From Cellulomonas wangsupingiae (GTDB lineage Bacteria; Actinomycetota; Actinomycetes; Actinomycetales; Cellulomonadaceae), in assembly GCF_024508275.1 (NCBI RefSeq), contig NZ_CP101989.1:3286001-3350000 (forward strand): DNA of 64,000 bases. Direction: 5' to 3'. The position numbers and the translations under genes are program-made. The notes below the pieces were generated by a model. It saw only the letters and a program-made list of their open reading frames with translations, did not search any database and was not told the origin of the DNA. Positions 8,929 through 18,593 of the stretch are shown in pieces. Numbering within the stretch: position 1 is the first letter of the stretch; each line of letters opens with the position of its first letter.

Positions 8929-11268
8929 GTGCGGCATTCACGCAAGCTGCTGGCTGCGCTCATCACCCCCACCGTCCTGGCCGGACTGCTGTTCGCGCCC
9001 CCGGCGACGGCCGACGACACCCCCACCGACCCCCTGCCCGACGCACCCGCCGACGTGGCGGGCGCCGTCACGTCCCTCCTGATGGACGAGGGCTTCGACG
9101 GCGACACCCTCGACGCGACCCGGTGGACCCGGGGCTGGTTCGGCAACGGCACCACGCCCACCGCGCCGGTCAACGCCGGGCAGGCCCAGTGCTACGACCC
9201 GGCGAACGCCACCCTCGAGGGCGGCGAGCTGCGCCTCGACCTCGAGCAGCGCACCGTGACGTGCGCCGGCGTCGAGCGCCGGTACGCGGGCGGGATGATC
9301 ACCTCGTACGGCAAGTTCACGGTGCGGCCCGGCAGCTACCTCGAGGCCCGCGTGTTCCTGCCGGCCGGCGAGGCCGGGATCGCCAACGAGCCGACGGTCT
9401 GGATGCAGGGCCGCAGCCTCAGCTGGCCCAGCAACGGCACCGTCGTCGTCATGAAGGGCGAGCCCGCCGGCGCGTGCAGCGCCGTCACCCGGGCCGACGG
9501 GGCGACGCAGAAGCGGTGCGCCGACCTCCGGACCGACGCCTGGCACACCGTGGGCGCGCACTGGAAGGTCGACGGCACCGTCGACGTCTACTACGACGGG
9601 ACGCTGCGCTCGAGCTTCGAGCTCGGGACCACCGACCCGATGTACCCCATCCTCAACGTCGCCGCCTGGCCGGGCCGCACGGTGGCCCCGAGCCGCTTCG
9701 CGGTGGACTACGTGCGCGCCTGGGACATGGTCCGCGAGGTCACGCCCGCCGCGCCGGTGCGCGAGGCCGCCGCGTGCGGCGTGGAGCCACGGATCAGCGT
9801 CCCGGACGTCGCGGGGGTCGCCTACCAGCAGGAGCGCGACGGGAACCAGGTGACGGTCACCGCGAGCGCCCTGCCCGGCCACACGCTGACCTCGGGGGCG
9901 CAGACGCGCTGGACGTTCGACGTCACCCCGCTCGCGTGCCCGCCCGGCGGCGGGGGCGACGACGAGAACCCGCTGCCGGTCGCGCCCGCCGACGTGGCGC
10001 AGCAGATGACGACCGTGCTGCTGAACGACAACTTCGACGGCGACGAGCTCGACCGGACGGTGTGGAACCGCGGCTGGGTCGACGGCGTCGACGGCGAGCT
10101 GACGACACCCGTCAACGTCAACACCGAGGTCCAGTGCTACGACCCCGCGAACATCGCGCTGGCCGACGGCACCCTGCAGCTGAACTACACGCAGCAGGCC
10201 ACGGAGTGCTCCCGGCGGGGCGAGACCTTCAGCTACGACTACGCCGGCGCCATGATCCAGAGCTGGAAGAAGTTCGCGGTCGCCCCCGGCAGCTACGTCG
10301 AGGCACGCCTGCGGACCCAGGGGACGGGCACGCGGATCGCCAACTGGCCGGCGTTCTGGCTGAACGGCGAGAGCCACAACTGGCCGCACACCGGTGAGAT
10401 CGACGTGATGGAGGGCCTGGCGGGCCGGGCGTGCGCGTCCGTGCACGGACCGGACATCAACGCGCGCAAGTGCCTCGACGTGACCGCCGACGCCTGGCAC
10501 ACGTACGGCGCGTTCTGGCGCACCGACGGCAACGTCGACTTCTACTACGACGGCGCGTACCTCGCGACGCACTACCTGGGGACGACGGACCGGCAGTACC
10601 TCATCCTCAACCTGGCGGCGTCGAACGCGCAGGCGCCGACGGTGCCGAGCACGCTGTCGGTCGACTACGTGCGGGCGTGGGACACGCTGACCCCCGCCCC
10701 GGCGCCGGACACCGTGCGCCCGGAGGCGACACTGGCCGCCCCGACGGCGGCGGGCCCGCTGCGCGCGGTGGAGCTGCACGTCGATGCGACGGACGACCGC
10801 GGGCTGGCCCGCGTCGTCGCGAACGTCTACCGGGACGGCGCGCTCGTGCGGAGCACGCAGACCGCGGTGGACGGGGCCACGTCCGCGTCGCACCGGGCCA
10901 CGGTCGACCTGCCCGACGGGGAGTACACCGTCCGGTACAACGCGCACGACACCGGGGGCAACGTCTCGCGGACCGGCACGTTCGTGTTCCACGTCGACAC
11001 GACGCCACCCACCGTCACGGTCAAGACGGGTGACGGCTTCACGGTGGGCAGCGAGGCCGGCTACGACAAGGTCAGCTTCAAGCTGCACGACGCGGGCAAG
11101 GTCGCGCGGCTCGAGCTCAACGGCACGATCAAGGACGTCGTCGACGACGCCTGGTCCGACCTCAACCACGTCGTGCCGGGGGCGTTCGGCGCTGTCACGG
11201 GGACGAACACCCTGGTCGTGCACGACGTCGCCGGGAACAGCAGCACCGTCACGTTCACGCTGCGCTGA
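8929..11268 (+). CDS. Secreted tandem GH16-family glucanase with one degenerate catalytic domain
   Basis: Secreted beta-glucan-type endo-hydrolase. A signal peptide (residues 1-30, ending PPATA) is followed by two homologous GH16 jelly-roll domains. The second (about residues 345-590) has the ExDxxE motif GEIDVMEG, with nucleophile E490 and acid/base E495, of the beta-bulge (laminarinase-like) type. In the first domain (about 40-275) the equivalent segment reads GTVVVMKG, with Thr171 and Lys176, so both catalytic Glu are gone. The C-terminus (about 600-779) has Ig-like modules beginning DTVRPEATL and DTTPPTVTV. The GTG at 8929 is chosen over an ATG at 8890 because it follows GAGAGG and opens directly into the signal peptide. 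Confidence 0.88.
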   Translation: MRHSRKLLAALITPTVLAGLLFAPPATADDTPTDPLPDAPADVAGAVTSLLMDEGFDGDTLDATRWTRGWFGNGTTPTAPVNAGQAQCYDPANATLEGGELRLDLEQRTVTCAGVERRYAGGMITSYGKFTVRPGSYLEARVFLPAGEAGIANEPTVWMQGRSLSWPSNGTVVVMKGEPAGACSAVTRADGATQKRCADLRTDAWHTVGAHWKVDGTVDVYYDGTLRSSFELGTTDPMYPILNVAAWPGRTVAPSRFAVDYVRAWDMVREVTPAAPVREAAACGVEPRISVPDVAGVAYQQERDGNQVTVTASALPGHTLTSGAQTRWTFDVTPLACPPGGGGDDENPLPVAPADVAQQMTTVLLNDNFDGDELDRTVWNRGWVDGVDGELTTPVNVNTEVQCYDPANIALADGTLQLNYTQQATECSRRGETFSYDYAGAMIQSWKKFAVAPGSYVEARLRTQGTGTRIANWPAFWLNGESHNWPHTGEIDVMEGLAGRACASVHGPDINARKCLDVTADAWHTYGAFWRTDGNVDFYYDGAYLATHYLGTTDRQYLILNLAASNAQAPTVPSTLSVDYVRAWDTLTPAPAPDTVRPEATLAAPTAAGPLRAVELHVDATDDRGLARVVANVYRDGALVRSTQTAVDGATSASHRATVDLPDGEYTVRYNAHDTGGNVSRTGTFVFHVDTTPPTVTVKTGDGFTVGSEAGYDKVSFKLHDAGKVARLELNGTIKDVVDDAWSDLNHVVPGAFGAVTGTNTLVVHDVAGNSSTVTFTLR

Positions 11269-11277
11269 CGGCACGTG

Positions 11278-11309
11278 ACGCCGGTCGGGGTGCGCCCCGG
11301 CCGGCGTCG
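11278..11309 (+). terminator. Rho-independent terminator-like hairpin after GH16 gene
   Basis: A 14-nt arm (11278-11291) pairs with 11296-11309 around TGCG with one mismatch, 9 nt after the GH16 stop. It is G/C-only with no T-tract, as is common in high-G+C actinobacteria. Confidence 0.6.
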
Positions 11310-11410
11310 CACGTCGCGACGGCAGGGGCGACCGGAGTCGCCTCGGCCGGCAGGGTGGGGTCGCGCGCACGGATCTGCCGCCGCGGCTGGCTGACGGCTA
11401 GCCTTTCGCC

Positions 11411-11707
11411 ATGATCCACGTCGACGAGCGCCAGTACCGCGCGCTGGTCGACCTGTGCGCGAGATTCGGGTTCGCTAGGCTCGACGTCTTCGGGTCGGTA
11501 GCTCGTGGCGAGGAGCGCCCGGACTCCGACATCGACGTGCTCTACGACCTGCTCCCCGGGCGGCATGTGACCTGGGAGATCATCGATGCCGCCGAGGAGA
11601 TGTCGCAGATCCTGGGACGTCCGGTGGACCTCGTCTCACGCAGGGCGGTGCACCCGCTGCTGCGGGAGCGGATCGAGACAGAGGCTCGGGCGCTCTATGC
11701 GGCCTGA
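11411..11707 (+). CDS. MntA-type minimal nucleotidyltransferase antitoxin
   Basis: Antitoxin of a HEPN-MNT pair; in characterised systems MntA modifies a tyrosine in the HepT RNase motif with AMP and silences it. The DNA polymerase beta-type motif is visible as GSVARGEERPDSDIDVLYD (the GS...DxD metal-binding pattern). Its 98 aa fit the family. TAGCCT (11399-11404) ends 6 nt before the ATG, so the mRNA is probably leaderless. The 3' end overlaps the toxin start by 11 nt. Confidence 0.88.
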   Translation: MIHVDERQYRALVDLCARFGFARLDVFGSVARGEERPDSDIDVLYDLLPGRHVTWEIIDAAEEMSQILGRPVDLVSRRAVHPLLRERIETEARALYAA

Positions 11708-12035
11708 CGTGCTGTTCGTCGCCGAGATGATCGACGCCGCGACACGCATCGTCACGCTGAGCGCTGACCGTGACGCGCACGCCGTCGACCAGGACGCGAC
11801 GGTGCGTGAGGCGCTGCTGTGGAACTTCACCGTCCTCGGAGAGGCGGCGAAGCAAGTCTCCCAGGAGACGCGGGAACGGCATCCCGATGTGCCGTGGCGC
11901 CGCGCCGCGGGACTGCGCAACCGGATCGTGCACGGGTACTGGTCGACCGACACCGACGTTCTCGTCTCGACGGCGCATGACGTGATCCCGGCTCTGCTGG
12001 TCCAGCTGACCACAGTCCAGGACTCGCTCGGCTGA
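11697..12035 (+). CDS. HepT-type HEPN RNase toxin
   Basis: Toxin partner of the upstream MntA-like protein. The HEPN active-site motif Rx4HxY is present as RNRIVHGY near residue 78, within a helical 112-aa protein of normal family length. The ATG at 11697 overlaps the antitoxin gene by 11 nt and excludes a longer in-frame reading that would run through mntA. The module stands alone between the GH16 gene and the converging GH operon. G+C is slightly lower than in neighbours, compatible with horizontal acquisition. Confidence 0.87.
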   Translation: MRPDVLFVAEMIDAATRIVTLSADRDAHAVDQDATVREALLWNFTVLGEAAKQVSQETRERHPDVPWRRAAGLRNRIVHGYWSTDTDVLVSTAHDVIPALLVQLTTVQDSLG

Positions 12036-12121
12036 GCCTGCCCGACCGGATAGATCAGCAACTTGTCGCCTCGGCCGCTTCGGAGGACCCGCCGGCCGTC
12101 CCGTGCCGCACCGCCCGTCTC

Positions 12122-13318
12122 TCAGTCGGTGACGAGCTCACTCACGCCCGCCGCGGCCGCCGTGACGGGTGCGGCGCCCTCGACCACGACCATCGGGTCC
12201 TCACCGGCGGCCACGAGCGCGAAGTAGCGGTCGGCGAAGTCCAGGTCCGGGACCTGCCCGGCCGGCACGACGAGGCGCGGGCGCTCGCCGTCGGGACGGT
12301 CGTCCCCGGCCTCACCCCGGCGGTACGCCGCGACGACCGCGGCGATCGCGGCCCCCATCGGCTTCACCTCGTTGTCCACCGTGAGCAGCCCCAGGTCGTA
12401 CTCGAGCTCGTCGAAGCCGGCCAGGGCGCGGTCGATGTCGTGCGAGCACCACCAGGTGATGCCCCACGGGCGTGCGGCCAGCGCGTTGGTGAGGATCGAG
12501 GCGGCGAACGCGGGCAGGTCGGCCTCCGGGACCCACTGCGAGGAGACGCCGATCTCCTGCAGCCACACCGGGCGCTCCCGCGAGGTCCCGTACGCCCGCG
12601 CGAGCTCGACGAGGTACCGCGCGAGGTGGTGCGTGCCCACCCCGTCGACGCCGTAGCGCTCGAGCGCGCCGGTGAAGTAGACCCACGAGTGGACGGTGGA
12701 GACGGCGCCATCGGTCGCGAGCACGTCGCGGCTGAACGGGCCGTCGTCGTGCAGCCACGGCACGTGGTCCACGCCGACGCCGTGCAGGCCGCCGGGCATG
12801 ACGAGGTCGCAGTGCCCGAGCATCGTCCGCACCCACGCGTCCCCCTGGGCCCGCGTGACGTCGTTGCCGACGAACGAGGCCATCGCGTTGGGCTCGTTGG
12901 CGACGTCGATCCCCAGCACGTTCGGCCGGTCCGCCACCGCCCCGGCCACGGCCGCGATCAGCGACCGCTCGGCCTCCAGCGCGTCGGCGTCGGTGAAGAC
13001 GCTGACGGACTCCCCCTGCCACAGGGGACGGAAGTACGTCCCGGACATCCACCCGTTGAGGACGCACACCACGACGTCGAGCCCGCACCGCGCGGCGATG
13101 TCGGTCAGCTCCGCGAGCCGGGCCAGCATCACCGGGCTGACGAAGCTGCGGTTGGGCTGGAAGTACGGCCACAGGCACTGCACGCGCACGTGGTCCAGCC
13201 CCAGGGACGCGATGGCCTCGAGGTCGCGGCGCACGGAGTCGGCGTCCCAGTCGACCCAGCTGTACAGCCAGTCCTTCGACGGGATGTAGTTGACGCCGAA
13301 CCTGCAGTCCGCGGCCAC
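12122..13318 (-). CDS. GH5-type (clan GH-A) intracellular glycoside hydrolase
   Basis: Predicted (beta/alpha)8 retaining glycosidase. The acid/base motif is DVANEPNAM and the nucleophile segment is VWLQEIGVSSQW, both clan GH-A signatures. The aromatic opening FGVNYIPSKDWLYSW resembles mannanase- or cellulase-like GH5 members. There is no signal peptide, so it probably acts on imported oligosaccharides. The GTG at 13318 is chosen for the strong GAGAGGAG 6 nt upstream; a GTG at 13417 that overlaps the GH42 stop is the alternative. It is the last gene of the ABC-GH42-GH5 operon. The exact subfamily and substrate are not evident. Confidence 0.72.
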   Translation of the reverse strand: MAADCRFGVNYIPSKDWLYSWVDWDADSVRRDLEAIASLGLDHVRVQCLWPYFQPNRSFVSPVMLARLAELTDIAARCGLDVVVCVLNGWMSGTYFRPLWQGESVSVFTDADALEAERSLIAAVAGAVADRPNVLGIDVANEPNAMASFVGNDVTRAQGDAWVRTMLGHCDLVMPGGLHGVGVDHVPWLHDDGPFSRDVLATDGAVSTVHSWVYFTGALERYGVDGVGTHHLARYLVELARAYGTSRERPVWLQEIGVSSQWVPEADLPAFAASILTNALAARPWGITWWCSHDIDRALAGFDELEYDLGLLTVDNEVKPMGAAIAAVVAAYRRGEAGDDRPDGERPRLVVPAGQVPDLDFADRYFALVAAGEDPMVVVEGAAPVTAAAAGVSELVTD

Positions 13319-13413
13319 GGCGCTCTCCTCTCGGGTCACGCGCGTCACGTGCGCGTCCGTCGTCTCCTCGTGCCGACCGTCGCGCGGGTCCGCGGGCGGC
13401 GGGCTGGCGGCGC

Positions 13414-15444
13414 TCACCGTGGCGCCAGCTCGACGACGCGGACGTCCCGCGGGCCGACGAGCACGTCGGACGCGTCGGCGTCCGCCGGCGTCAGGCCGGC
13501 CAGCGCGACCGTCCGGGCCGCGTCGCCGTGGTTGAGCAGGTACAGCCGGTCGCCGCGCCGGACCGCCTCGATGCCGGGCGGCAGGCCCGGCACCGTCGGG
13601 TGCGCGCCCGCGTCGGCGGCGAGCGCGCCGGCCACGGTGAGCAGCGCCTCCTCGGCCAGCGAGAGGGCGACGTACGTCGCGCGGCCGGCGCCCCGGGGAC
13701 GCGTGACGACCGCCGGGGACCCGGCCAGGTCGCCGTCGACGAACGCCGCGAGCGCGAGCGCCGCGTCGTTCCCGTCCGCCGCCAGCAGCTCGGTGCGCTC
13801 GACGAACCGCGCGTACTCCAGCTCGCCCCACTGCCACGACACCACGCGCCCCGCCTGTGGTGCGCCGACGGCGGTGGAGATCCTGGCCGCGGCCGGGACC
13901 GGCGGCGGTGCCTGCACGGGCAGCGGCCAGTGCTCGAGCACCCGCACCCCGAAGAGCTCGCTCAGCGGGCCCGGGTAGCCACCGGCGTGCACGCCCTGCG
14001 TGTCGTCGACGACGCCCGTGAGGTACGTCCCCACGACGTGCCCGCCCTGCTCGACGTACGCGGTGATCCGCTCAGCGGTGGCCTGCGAGACGAGGAAGTG
14101 GCTGGGCAGGACGAGCAGGCGGTAGCCGGACAGGTCGCTGTCGACGGACACGAAGTCCGTCGGGATGCCGAGCTCGAAGAAGGCGGCGTGCCACCGGCGC
14201 AGCTCGGCGTCCGGGGCGTCGTCGTCGGGCGTGTGCGCCGCGCGCCGCGCCCACTGGCTGTGCCAGTCGAGCAGGATCGCGACGTCGGCGTCGACGCGCT
14301 CGTCGGCGCCGACGTCCAGCGCCGCGAGCTCGCCGCCGAGGCGCACCACCTCCTGCCAGCGCGGGCCCGTCGCGCCGGCGTGGCCGACCATCGCGGAGTG
14401 AAAGGTCTCGGCCCCGCGGACCGACGCGCGCCACTGGAACTGGCAGACACCCTGCGCACCGCGCGCGACGGCCTGCCAGGACCACAGCCGGTACTGACCG
14501 GGCCGCTTGGGCGTGTTGACGTCCCGCCACTGCACGGCGCCGACCGCCTGCTCGAGCACGAGGAACGGCTTGCCCTCGCCCAGCGAGCGCATGAGGTCCA
14601 GGTGCAGGGCGTTGTCCTGCGCGCCGCGCGGGTCCGCCGGGTCGGGGTACGTGTCGTCGGTGACGAGGTCCTCGTCGCGCGCCCACGCCCAGTAGTCGAG
14701 GTCGGGGAACAGGCCCATGAAGTTCGTCATCACGGGGGCATCGGGGTTCACCGCCTTGATGAGGTCACGCTCGGCCCGGAACTGGGCGCGCAGCAGGTCG
14801 GAGCGGAACCGGTCCCAGTCGAGCACGTGCGCGGGGTTGTGCAGGTCCGACGTCGCACGGGGCGGGTGCACGTGCTCCCACCGGCTCAGCCGCAGGGACC
14901 AGAAGGCCGTCCCCCAGGCCGCGTTGAGCGCGTCCAGGTCGCCGTACCGGCGGCGCAGCCACGCGACGAACGCGCGGCCGCAGCGGTCGCACCGGCACGA
15001 CTCCGGCCCGCCGTACTCGTTGCCGGAGTGCCACATGACGACGCGCGGGTCCCGCGCGTACCGCTCCGCGAGCACCGACGTCAGCCGCAGCGACGCCACC
15101 TGGTACGCCTCGGAGGTCGGGCAGTGGTGGCCCCTGGCGCCCCCTGCGCGCCGGCGACCCCACCTGTCGACCGACCCCAGCTCGTCGTCGACGTCCCCGA
15201 GCCACGCCGGGGTCGACGCGGTGGCGGTGGCCAGGTCGACGTCGATGCCGGCGTCCCCCAGGCGGTCGAGGAGGTCGTCGAGCCACGTGAACGTGTACTC
15301 CCCGGGACGCGGCTCGAGCTCCGCCCACGCGAAGACCCCGAGGGTGACCAGGTCGACCCCGGCCTCGGCCATGAGCCGCACGTCCTCCTCGATGGTCGCG
15401 GCGTCCCACTGCTCGGGGTTGTAGTCGCAGCCGTACCGGATCAC
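13414..15444 (-). CDS. GH42 beta-galactosidase
   Basis: Intracellular beta-galactosidase. The N-terminus VIRYGCDYNPEQW is a hallmark of GH42. The acid/base Glu lies in MWHSGNEYG (about residue 143). Four Cys at about 108, 150, 152 and 155 match the structural metal site of trimeric GH42 enzymes. The nucleophile candidate is in FLVLEQAVGAVQW. A trimerisation domain and a small C-terminal beta domain follow; 676 aa is normal. The GTG at 15444 is 4 nt past the permease stop and preceded by AAGGGG. It probably cleaves sugars imported by the upstream ABC transporter. Confidence 0.9.
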   Translation of the reverse strand: MIRYGCDYNPEQWDAATIEEDVRLMAEAGVDLVTLGVFAWAELEPRPGEYTFTWLDDLLDRLGDAGIDVDLATATASTPAWLGDVDDELGSVDRWGRRRAGGARGHHCPTSEAYQVASLRLTSVLAERYARDPRVVMWHSGNEYGGPESCRCDRCGRAFVAWLRRRYGDLDALNAAWGTAFWSLRLSRWEHVHPPRATSDLHNPAHVLDWDRFRSDLLRAQFRAERDLIKAVNPDAPVMTNFMGLFPDLDYWAWARDEDLVTDDTYPDPADPRGAQDNALHLDLMRSLGEGKPFLVLEQAVGAVQWRDVNTPKRPGQYRLWSWQAVARGAQGVCQFQWRASVRGAETFHSAMVGHAGATGPRWQEVVRLGGELAALDVGADERVDADVAILLDWHSQWARRAAHTPDDDAPDAELRRWHAAFFELGIPTDFVSVDSDLSGYRLLVLPSHFLVSQATAERITAYVEQGGHVVGTYLTGVVDDTQGVHAGGYPGPLSELFGVRVLEHWPLPVQAPPPVPAAARISTAVGAPQAGRVVSWQWGELEYARFVERTELLAADGNDAALALAAFVDGDLAGSPAVVTRPRGAGRATYVALSLAEEALLTVAGALAADAGAHPTVPGLPPGIEAVRRGDRLYLLNHGDAARTVALAGLTPADADASDVLVGPRDVRVVELAPR

Positions 15445-15448
15445 GTCG

Positions 15449-16288
15449 TCACCCCTTGACCGCGCCGAGCGTCAGCCCGGTACGCCAGAACCGCTGCATG
15501 AGGAAGAAGCCGATGACCAGCGGGACGACCATGACGAGCGACCCGGCGAGGATCAGGTTGTAGGTCGCCTGCCCCTTGTCGGCCTGCCACGCGTAGAGCC
15601 CCAGCGTGACGGGGTACAGCGTCTTGTCGGTCAGCATGATGAGCGGCAGCATGAAGCCGTTCCACGCGCCGACGAAGCTGAACAGCGCGACCGTCGCGAG
15701 CGCGGGCGACATGATCCGGGCGGTGATGACGCCGAAGATCCGCAGGTCGCCGGCGCCGTCCATGCGCGCCGACTCGATGATCTCGTCCGGGACCGCGCCC
15801 TGCGCGAAGACCCGGCACAGGAACACCCCGAACGGGCTGACGAGCGAGGGGATGATGATCGCCCAGATCGTGTTGGTCAGCCCGACGCTCGCGGCGACCA
15901 GGTAGAGAGGCACGGTGAGCAGCGCGCCGGGGATCAGCAGGCCGGCGACCACGCAGCCGAAGATCAGCCGGTCGCCGGGGAAGCGGAACTTCGCGAGCAC
16001 GTAGCCGCACGCGCCGGACGTGAGCGTGGCGCCGATCGCCGCGGCGACGCCGTAGCCGACGGAGTTGCCGAACCACCGCGGGTAGAGGCCGGAGTCGCGG
16101 ACGAAGACGTCCTTGACGTTCTCGACGAGGTTCATCTCCGCGAACCAGAACCCGTTCGTCGAGAACAGGTCGGGGTTCGACTTGGTGGCCGAGACGAGCA
16201 GCCACCACACCGGGAAGAGGAAGTAGATCGCGGTGAGCACCAGCGCACCGTTGACGGCGAGGCGGCTGCCCCATCCAGGACCGCGCAT
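15449..16288 (-). CDS. Sugar ABC transporter permease (MalG/CUT1 type)
   Basis: Inner-membrane permease with about six predicted helices. The EAA loop for the ATPase contact is visible as DEIIESARMDGAGDLRIF. The ATG at 16288 overlaps the stop of the first permease. No ATP-binding subunit is encoded in the operon, so a shared MsiK-type ATPase elsewhere probably energises it, as in other actinobacterial CUT1 importers. Product 279 aa. Confidence 0.92.
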   Translation of the reverse strand: MRGPGWGSRLAVNGALVLTAIYFLFPVWWLLVSATKSNPDLFSTNGFWFAEMNLVENVKDVFVRDSGLYPRWFGNSVGYGVAAAIGATLTSGACGYVLAKFRFPGDRLIFGCVVAGLLIPGALLTVPLYLVAASVGLTNTIWAIIIPSLVSPFGVFLCRVFAQGAVPDEIIESARMDGAGDLRIFGVITARIMSPALATVALFSFVGAWNGFMLPLIMLTDKTLYPVTLGLYAWQADKGQATYNLILAGSLVMVVPLVIGFFLMQRFWRTGLTLGAVKG

Positions 16289-17205
16289 CACGACCGTGCT
16301 CCTCGTGTCTCGAGCTTGTGGTAGATCGTGGCGAGCACGCCGGCGATGACCGCGATCACCACGGACACCGCGGAGCCACGCTCGAAGTTGTTGGCGCCGA
16401 AGGTCTGGTTGTAGGCGAGCATCATCGGCGTCCACTCGGCGCTGATGGCCGTGGTCACGGTCCGCAGGATCGTCGGCTCGCTGAAGAGCTGGATCGACCC
16501 GATGGTCGACAGCAGGGCGGTCAGGACGATCTGGCCGCGGATGAGCGGCGCCTTGATCCGCACGGCCTGCACCCACTCGTTCGCGCCGTCGACCTGGGCG
16601 GCCTCGATGATCTCGCGCGGGATCGACTGCAGCGACGCGGTGTAGATGACCATGTTGTAGCCGGCCCACGACCAGACGGCGATGTTCGCGATGGAGAAGA
16701 GCACCCACGTGTTGCCGAGGAGGTCGACCTCCCAGCCCCAGGAGTGCACGAGCTGGACCACGGGGCTGAGCTGCGGGACGTACAGGTACGCCCACAGCAG
16801 CGAGGCGACGATGCCCGGGATCGCGTAGGGCAGGAACGACGAGAGCCGGAAGAAGGCCCGTCCCCGTGACGCGCGCGAGTCGATGAGCAGCGCGATCGCC
16901 ATCGCGAGCAGCAGCGTCACGGGGATCTGGAACAGCCCGTACCCGAAGACGCGGCCGATGCCCGTCCAGAACGTCGACGACGTGACGACCTCGGCGTAGT
17001 TGGCCAGCCCGACGAACACGTCGGTCTGCGGCCCGATCCCGATGCCGGAGCTCTGCTTGCGGAAGAGGCTGCGCACCAGCGAGTAGGCCAGCGGGACGAG
17101 GTACACGCACGTGAAGAGCAGGACGAACGGTCCGGCGAGGACGGAGATGGCAAGGACCGGGCGGGACCGCCGCGTGGCGGCCCCGCCCGTGGGACGACGT
17201 GTCAC
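16288..17205 (-). CDS. Sugar ABC transporter permease (MalF/CUT1 type)
   Basis: Partner permease of the importer, 305 aa with six hydrophobic helices after a short basic N-terminus. The EAA-type motif is REIIEAAQVDGANEWVQ. The GTG at 17205 forms a GTGA overlap with the binding-protein stop, giving tight translational coupling. The specificity cannot be read from the permease; the GH42 and GH5 neighbours suggest beta-linked oligosaccharides. Confidence 0.92.
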   Translation of the reverse strand: MTRRPTGGAATRRSRPVLAISVLAGPFVLLFTCVYLVPLAYSLVRSLFRKQSSGIGIGPQTDVFVGLANYAEVVTSSTFWTGIGRVFGYGLFQIPVTLLLAMAIALLIDSRASRGRAFFRLSSFLPYAIPGIVASLLWAYLYVPQLSPVVQLVHSWGWEVDLLGNTWVLFSIANIAVWSWAGYNMVIYTASLQSIPREIIEAAQVDGANEWVQAVRIKAPLIRGQIVLTALLSTIGSIQLFSEPTILRTVTTAISAEWTPMMLAYNQTFGANNFERGSAVSVVIAVIAGVLATIYHKLETRGARS

Positions 17206-18509
17206 GGCGTGGTGACCGTGATGCCGAGGTCCTCCATCGACTCGATCTGCTGCGCCTGCAGGGTCTCGAGCAGGTCGGTCAGCGTGCCCGTGCCGTCCTT
17301 GAACGCGGACATCGAGTCGCCCAGCGTCGTCATGCCGGCCGTCCACGTCGGCGAGTACCGCCAGGGGCGCATCGCGAGCGCGTACTCGGCGAGCTCCTGG
17401 TTGATCTCCGCGCCGCCGAAGAACGCCTTGACGTCGTCGGGCGTCGTCATCGCGTCGGTCTTCATGGCCGGGAAGCTCTTGAGGCTGAGGATCGCGTCCA
17501 TGTCCGTGGTGAGCCAGTTGGCGAACTTCATCGCCTCGGCCGGGTGCTCGCAGCCCTTGATGGACAGCTGCGCGCCGCCGCCGTTCATGGAGGTGGCGAC
17601 GTCGCCCTCCTCCCAGTTCGGCATCGGCGCGATGGCCCACTGGCCGGCGCCGCCGCTGACGTTCGCCGCGAGGAGCGGCGCCTGCCACGCCCCGCCGATG
17701 ACGGAGAGCTGACGCCCCTCGCTCAGGTCGTTGTAGAAGGTCGGGTCCCACCGGTTGGTGAGGTTGAGCAGGCCCTCGTCGCGCAGCCCCTGCCAGTACT
17801 CGGCGACCGCCCGGGAGTCGGCGTTGGTGACGTCGACCTTCCACGAGTCGTCCGTGATCTCGAACCACGGGCTGGACTTCTGCGCGGTCAGGGACACGAA
17901 GTCGGTGTGCGAGTCGCCGCCGAGCCCGATGAGGTAGGTGCCGGGCGCCTTGAGGGTGACCGTCTTGGCGGCCTCCTCGAACTCCTGCCACGTCGTGGGG
18001 ACCTCGATGCCGAGCTCGGCGAACTTGTCGGCGCGGTAGTACATCGCCATGGGGCCGCTGCCCGACGGCACGCCGTAGGTCTCACCGGCGTAGTTGACGA
18101 GCTCCCACGTGCTGGCGAGGTAGTCGTCCTCGTACTCGGCGACGGCCTCGGTGACCGGCGCGAGCGCGTCGGCGACGAGCAGGGAGGGGATGTAGTCGTA
18201 GGGCATGAGCATCATGCAGGGCGCGTCGCCGGCCTGCTGCGCGGCCATGAGCTTGGCGAACTGCTCGGCCCAGGAGCCGTCCGAGGTCGACAGCTTCACC
18301 TGGATGTCCGGGTTCGCCGCGTTCCACTCGTCGACCAGCGCGTCGGTGCCCTGGAGACCCGACCAGTACTCGATGGTGACCGGCTCGGCCGGGCCGGAGG
18401 CCTCCGGGCTGTCCGCCGGGGCCGGGTCCGCGCCGCCGCTGCACGCCGCGAGCAGGCCCGTCGCCACCACGGCGACCGGGGCCGCCCACCGCCACCGATT
18501 CACGCTCAT
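17202..18509 (-). CDS. ABC transporter sugar-binding lipoprotein (family 1)
   Basis: Extracellular solute-binding lipoprotein that delivers oligosaccharide to the two permeases. A basic N-terminus, hydrophobic core and lipobox LLAAC give a lipid-anchored mature protein. The body begins VTIEYWSGLQGTDALVDEWN, typical of family 1 sugar binders. The ATG at 18509 is chosen because AGGAGGAG lies 6 nt upstream; it removes seven residues of a longer frame. It is the first gene of a five-gene operon (binding protein, two permeases, GH42, GH5-type), under the operator-containing promoter at 18594-18622. Confidence 0.93.
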   Translation of the reverse strand: MSVNRWRWAAPVAVVATGLLAACSGGADPAPADSPEASGPAEPVTIEYWSGLQGTDALVDEWNAANPDIQVKLSTSDGSWAEQFAKLMAAQQAGDAPCMMLMPYDYIPSLLVADALAPVTEAVAEYEDDYLASTWELVNYAGETYGVPSGSGPMAMYYRADKFAELGIEVPTTWQEFEEAAKTVTLKAPGTYLIGLGGDSHTDFVSLTAQKSSPWFEITDDSWKVDVTNADSRAVAEYWQGLRDEGLLNLTNRWDPTFYNDLSEGRQLSVIGGAWQAPLLAANVSGGAGQWAIAPMPNWEEGDVATSMNGGGAQLSIKGCEHPAEAMKFANWLTTDMDAILSLKSFPAMKTDAMTTPDDVKAFFGGAEINQELAEYALAMRPWRYSPTWTAGMTTLGDSMSAFKDGTGTLTDLLETLQAQQIESMEDLGITVTTP

Positions 18510-18593
18510 GCTGTTCTCCTCCTGGGGCACCCGAGCACCAGTGCACGGGTGGGGGGCGGTACGTCGCCCCGGTCGTCCACGCTGACAGCGGCG

